From contig CAJWQG010000001.1 in the NCBI GenBank assembly GCA_913045175.1, forward strand, positions 115,823-179,822: a stretch of 64,000 nt of DNA, read 5' to 3'. Of the stretch, positions 60,450-64,000 are shown in pieces. The translations under genes were made by a program, and so were the position numbers. Position 1 is the first letter of the stretch, and each line of letters begins with the position of its first letter. Source of the DNA: an uncultured Gammaproteobacteria bacterium. GTDB taxonomy: Bacteria > Pseudomonadota > Gammaproteobacteria > Pseudomonadales > Azotimanducaceae. A model generated the notes under the pieces. That model made no database searches. It was not told where the DNA came from and saw only the letters and a list, made by a program, of their open reading frames with translations.

Positions 60450-61958
60450 TTGCATACAATAGATTCCTTTTTCGGAAACGCGAAACATATTCGCGATAGC
60501 AGGCCGATTGTCGGTCACTCGCTGGCCTTGTTGAGCGGTGCGCTGTTCCCTCTTGCGTTTTCTCCCTTTGATATCTGGTGGATGGGTATCGCCAGTCTTG
60601 TTATTTTCTTGTTTTCGCTCGATGTGGATAGCAAACGTGCTGTAGCTATTCGTTACTACCTGTTTTCCGTAGGAATGTATGGCATAGGGGTTTCCTGGAT
60701 TTTCGTCAGCATCAACGTGTATGGCGGCGCCTCGTATTTTCTTGCAGGGATATTGATCACTTTTTTTGTGCTGAGCTATTCGCTTACATCGTTAGTTGCA
60801 GTGGCGATGCATATCAATGTCTCCAATTGGCTGATCGCCTTTCCTGCGATATGGGTAATGCTTGAGTGGTTTCGCAGTTGGTTTCTTACGGGGTTCCCGT
60901 GGTTGTTCGCGGGTTACATTCATCTCGATTCTCCCCTGTCCGGCTTCATAGCTATGTTGGGTGTTCTCGGTTTGGGTTTGCTGACCGCACTAACGGCAGT
61001 GTTGCTATATAGCTTGCGGCCTGAGCGGTGGGTGGTCAGCTTTCTGGCTCTGGGTGTTCTGTGGGGTGGTGGTGCGTTTCTGGCGGCAAAAGTAAGTTGG
61101 GTTCAGCCGACCGACCAGACAGTAAGCGTGTCTGCGGTGCAGGGCAACATTGATCAGCACACCAAGTGGTTGCGCAAGAGCGTAGGCACTATTTTGAATA
61201 CATACCTGGGATTGACCGAAAGTGAGTGGGGGAGGGACATCATAGTATGGCCGGAAGCGGCGATTACGGTTACGAAGCCGGATGCAGGTCCAATCCTCGA
61301 TGAACTTGCCAGGCAGGGACATCAGACGGGGACTACACTTATTCTTGGCATACCTGACCGGAAAGAGGAGGGCGGTTACCTCAACTCGGCACTAGCTGTG
61401 GGTAACGGTGCGGGCGACTACCAGAAAAGACGGCTGGTACCCTTTGGCGAATATGTTCCCCTTGAGGAGTACCTGCGAGGATTAATTACATTTTTTGATC
61501 TGCCGATGTCGCGCAACCATTCGGGTCCAATGTCGCAGGACCCCTTGCTAGCAGGACTACTGTCGCTTTCTCTATCGATTTGCTACGAGGTGGTTTATCC
61601 AGAGCTTGTGCGTGAGACCGTGGAGGAGCCTGATCTTTTTGTGACCATCAGTAACGATACCTGGTTTGGCAATTCGCTTGGTCCCAAACAACATCTGCAA
61701 ATGGCGCGGATGCGCGCTGCGGAAAATGGCCGCTGGATGATCCGGTCGACGAATAATGGCATCACGGCGCTGATTGACCATCAGGGCACGGTACAGGCTC
61801 AGCTACCCTCCTTTAAAGCCGGCGTGTTGCGCGGCGAAGTCCGAGTCATGCAGGGAGCAACTCCCTATCATCGTTTCGGACACTGGCCTGTTGTTATCCC
61901 ATGCCTGTTCTTCGTGTTAGTGCTCCTTGTCAAACGAAGAATATTGCAACGCCCATAA
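60450..61958 (+). CDS. lnt: Apolipoprotein N-acyltransferase
   Basis: A 502-aa inner-membrane enzyme. About seven helices (1-200) precede the nitrilase-like domain. Catalytic residues are Glu in WPEAAITV, Lys in DYQKRRLVPFGEYVP, and Cys in LSICYEVVYP. It adds the third acyl chain to lipoproteins. TTG start. The gene lies between ybeX and leuS, as in many Gammaproteobacteria. Confidence 0.92.
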   Translation: MHTIDSFFGNAKHIRDSRPIVGHSLALLSGALFPLAFSPFDIWWMGIASLVIFLFSLDVDSKRAVAIRYYLFSVGMYGIGVSWIFVSINVYGGASYFLAGILITFFVLSYSLTSLVAVAMHINVSNWLIAFPAIWVMLEWFRSWFLTGFPWLFAGYIHLDSPLSGFIAMLGVLGLGLLTALTAVLLYSLRPERWVVSFLALGVLWGGGAFLAAKVSWVQPTDQTVSVSAVQGNIDQHTKWLRKSVGTILNTYLGLTESEWGRDIIVWPEAAITVTKPDAGPILDELARQGHQTGTTLILGIPDRKEEGGYLNSALAVGNGAGDYQKRRLVPFGEYVPLEEYLRGLITFFDLPMSRNHSGPMSQDPLLAGLLSLSLSICYEVVYPELVRETVEEPDLFVTISNDTWFGNSLGPKQHLQMARMRAAENGRWMIRSTNNGITALIDHQGTVQAQLPSFKAGVLRGEVRVMQGATPYHRFGHWPVVIPCLFFVLVLLVKRRILQRP

Positions 61959-61993
61959 TGGTGTGGTTCCTGTCGGTTGGTTGGTTCAGGTAG

Positions 61994-63319
<1,326 letters not shown>

Positions 63320-63336
63320 GATTTATTTCTATTTAG

Positions 63337-64000
63337 TTAATTAATTAAATTTAAATAGTTTTTAACGATTTTTTTCCATACAAATTTATCTGAAAAAATT
63401 TTAGCATTAGCACCATATTGAATATATTTTTTATCTTCAAAAAATTCTGCCACTGATTCCGAGATCGAATTTAAATCTGATCCATCACAGAGTAATCCAG
63501 TTTCATTGTGTTTAATAGCATCTGAAGCCCCTCCATCTTTACCACCTATAGATCCCACCCCATACGATGCGGCTTCAATAAAAGAAATACCAAAACCTTC
63601 AACAGAATTTTTTTCTATTCTTGAAGGCATTAAAAATAAATTTGATTTATTTAATAAAGAAAATTTTAAATTTTCATTAATATCTTTTAAGAAAATTACG
63701 TTTTTTTCCAATTCTAGTTCTTGTGAAAGATTAATCAAATTTTTTTCTTCATCACCAAAACCAACAGATATATATTTTATATTTGGGTACTTAACTTTTA
63801 AATTCTTAATTAGCATTAATATTTTGTCATGTCCTTTTCTTTTATCCATTCTAGCTACTGTAATAATCCTAGGAAATGAATCTGAAAAAATTTTATCCGC
63901 TTCACTCAAGTATTTGCTATTTAATTGTTTTGCTGCATATATTCCTGGAAAAATAATATGTAATTTATCTTTATTAATCCCAACTGTTTCAGCAAGATTT
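63337..64000 (-). CDS. Glycosyltransferase family 4 (partial, foreign AT-rich segment)
   Basis: A GT4-type glycosyltransferase running off the window end. Translation from the edge gives LAETVGINKDKLHIIFPGIY, then RIITVARMDKRKGHDKILM, FLMPSRIEKNSVEGFGISFIEAASYG (the EX7E region) and GLLCDGSDLNSI. The codon use is strongly AT-biased, unlike the first 62.9 kb. It probably belongs to another organism's surface-polysaccharide locus. Confidence 0.8.
   Translation of the reverse strand, partial: NLAETVGINKDKLHIIFPGIYAAKQLNSKYLSEADKIFSDSFPRIITVARMDKRKGHDKILMLIKNLKVKYPNIKYISVGFGDEEKNLINLSQELELEKNVIFLKDINENLKFSLLNKSNLFLMPSRIEKNSVEGFGISFIEAASYGVGSIGGKDGGASDAIKHNETGLLCDGSDLNSISESVAEFFEDKKYIQYGANAKIFSDKFVWKKIVKNYLNLIN

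Overview
The window reads as accessory plus core chromosome of a free-living or host-associated gammaproteobacterium. The strongest taxonomic signal is the block miaB, phoH (ybeZ), ybeY, corC (ybeX), lnt, leuS at about 56.7-63.0 kb, a typical gammaproteobacterial order. The rest is rich in sulfatases, toxin-antitoxin pairs, phytanoyl-CoA-type dioxygenases and a FecI-FecR-FecA-like signalling locus, a mix common in marine particle- or invertebrate-associated Gammaproteobacteria (inference). No rRNA, tRNA, CRISPR array or complete insertion sequence was recognised.

Layout. 0.15-4.2 kb: two sulfatases and an enolase-superfamily sugar-acid dehydratase. 4.2-7.4 kb: sulfotransferase, PncC-like amidase, an ASPIC/UnbV remnant and a TPR membrane protein. 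7.4-8.0 kb: RHH/RelE toxin-antitoxin pair with a visible promoter and operator. 8.0-20.4 kb: esterase, HpcH/HpaI aldolase, YkgJ-like protein, orphan peptide-type solute-binding protein, two coupled sulfatases, crotonase, SGNH hydrolase, BNR propeller and HigBA. 20.4-22.7 kb: a fifth sulfatase bracketed by REP-like palindromes, beside a FecI-type sigma-factor remnant and a dead AbrB-type antitoxin. 22.8-25.0 kb: the arsenate-detoxification pair GAPDH/ArsJ. 25.0-26.4 kb: a decayed ccoN that still has an FNR-type box. 26.4-31.1 kb: sulfatase, alcohol dehydrogenase and MetY on one strand. 31.2-33.2 kb: MazF-like toxin, its antitoxin and a DUF4143 ATPase. 33.3-38.2 kb: TonB-dependent receptor with STN domain, FecR and ECF sigma. 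38.3-40.6 kb: hydrolase and PhyH-HEAT protein. 41.1-41.6 kb: two paralogous small membrane proteins. 41.8-43.9 kb: two broken genes. 43.9-50.4 kb: TonB-C protein, NupC, 2OG oxygenase plus GT2, a broken TPR gene, SDR and HAD phosphatase. 50.8-55.4 kb: a GldA/F/G-like ABC operon with a DUF4340 protein. 55.4-62.97 kb: biotinyl domain protein, FolK, DUF1820 and the miaB-lnt-leuS block.

How the genes fit together. Six formylglycine-type sulfatases, none with a signal peptide, sit near an enolase-superfamily dehydratase, an HpcH/HpaI aldolase, two carbohydrate-esterase-like hydrolases and an alcohol dehydrogenase. This suggests intracellular desulfation and breakdown of imported sulfated small molecules or sugars. 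The FecI/FecR/STN receptor would control one outer-membrane uptake step. At least nine genes are truncated or carry stops or frameshifts, which points to ongoing gene loss.

From about 62,970 to the end the sequence becomes strongly AT-rich in the middle of leuS and encodes unrelated proteins (a beta-barrel-like C-terminus and a GT4 glycosyltransferase). The simplest reading is a chimeric contig join, so the last kilobase should not be attributed to this organism.
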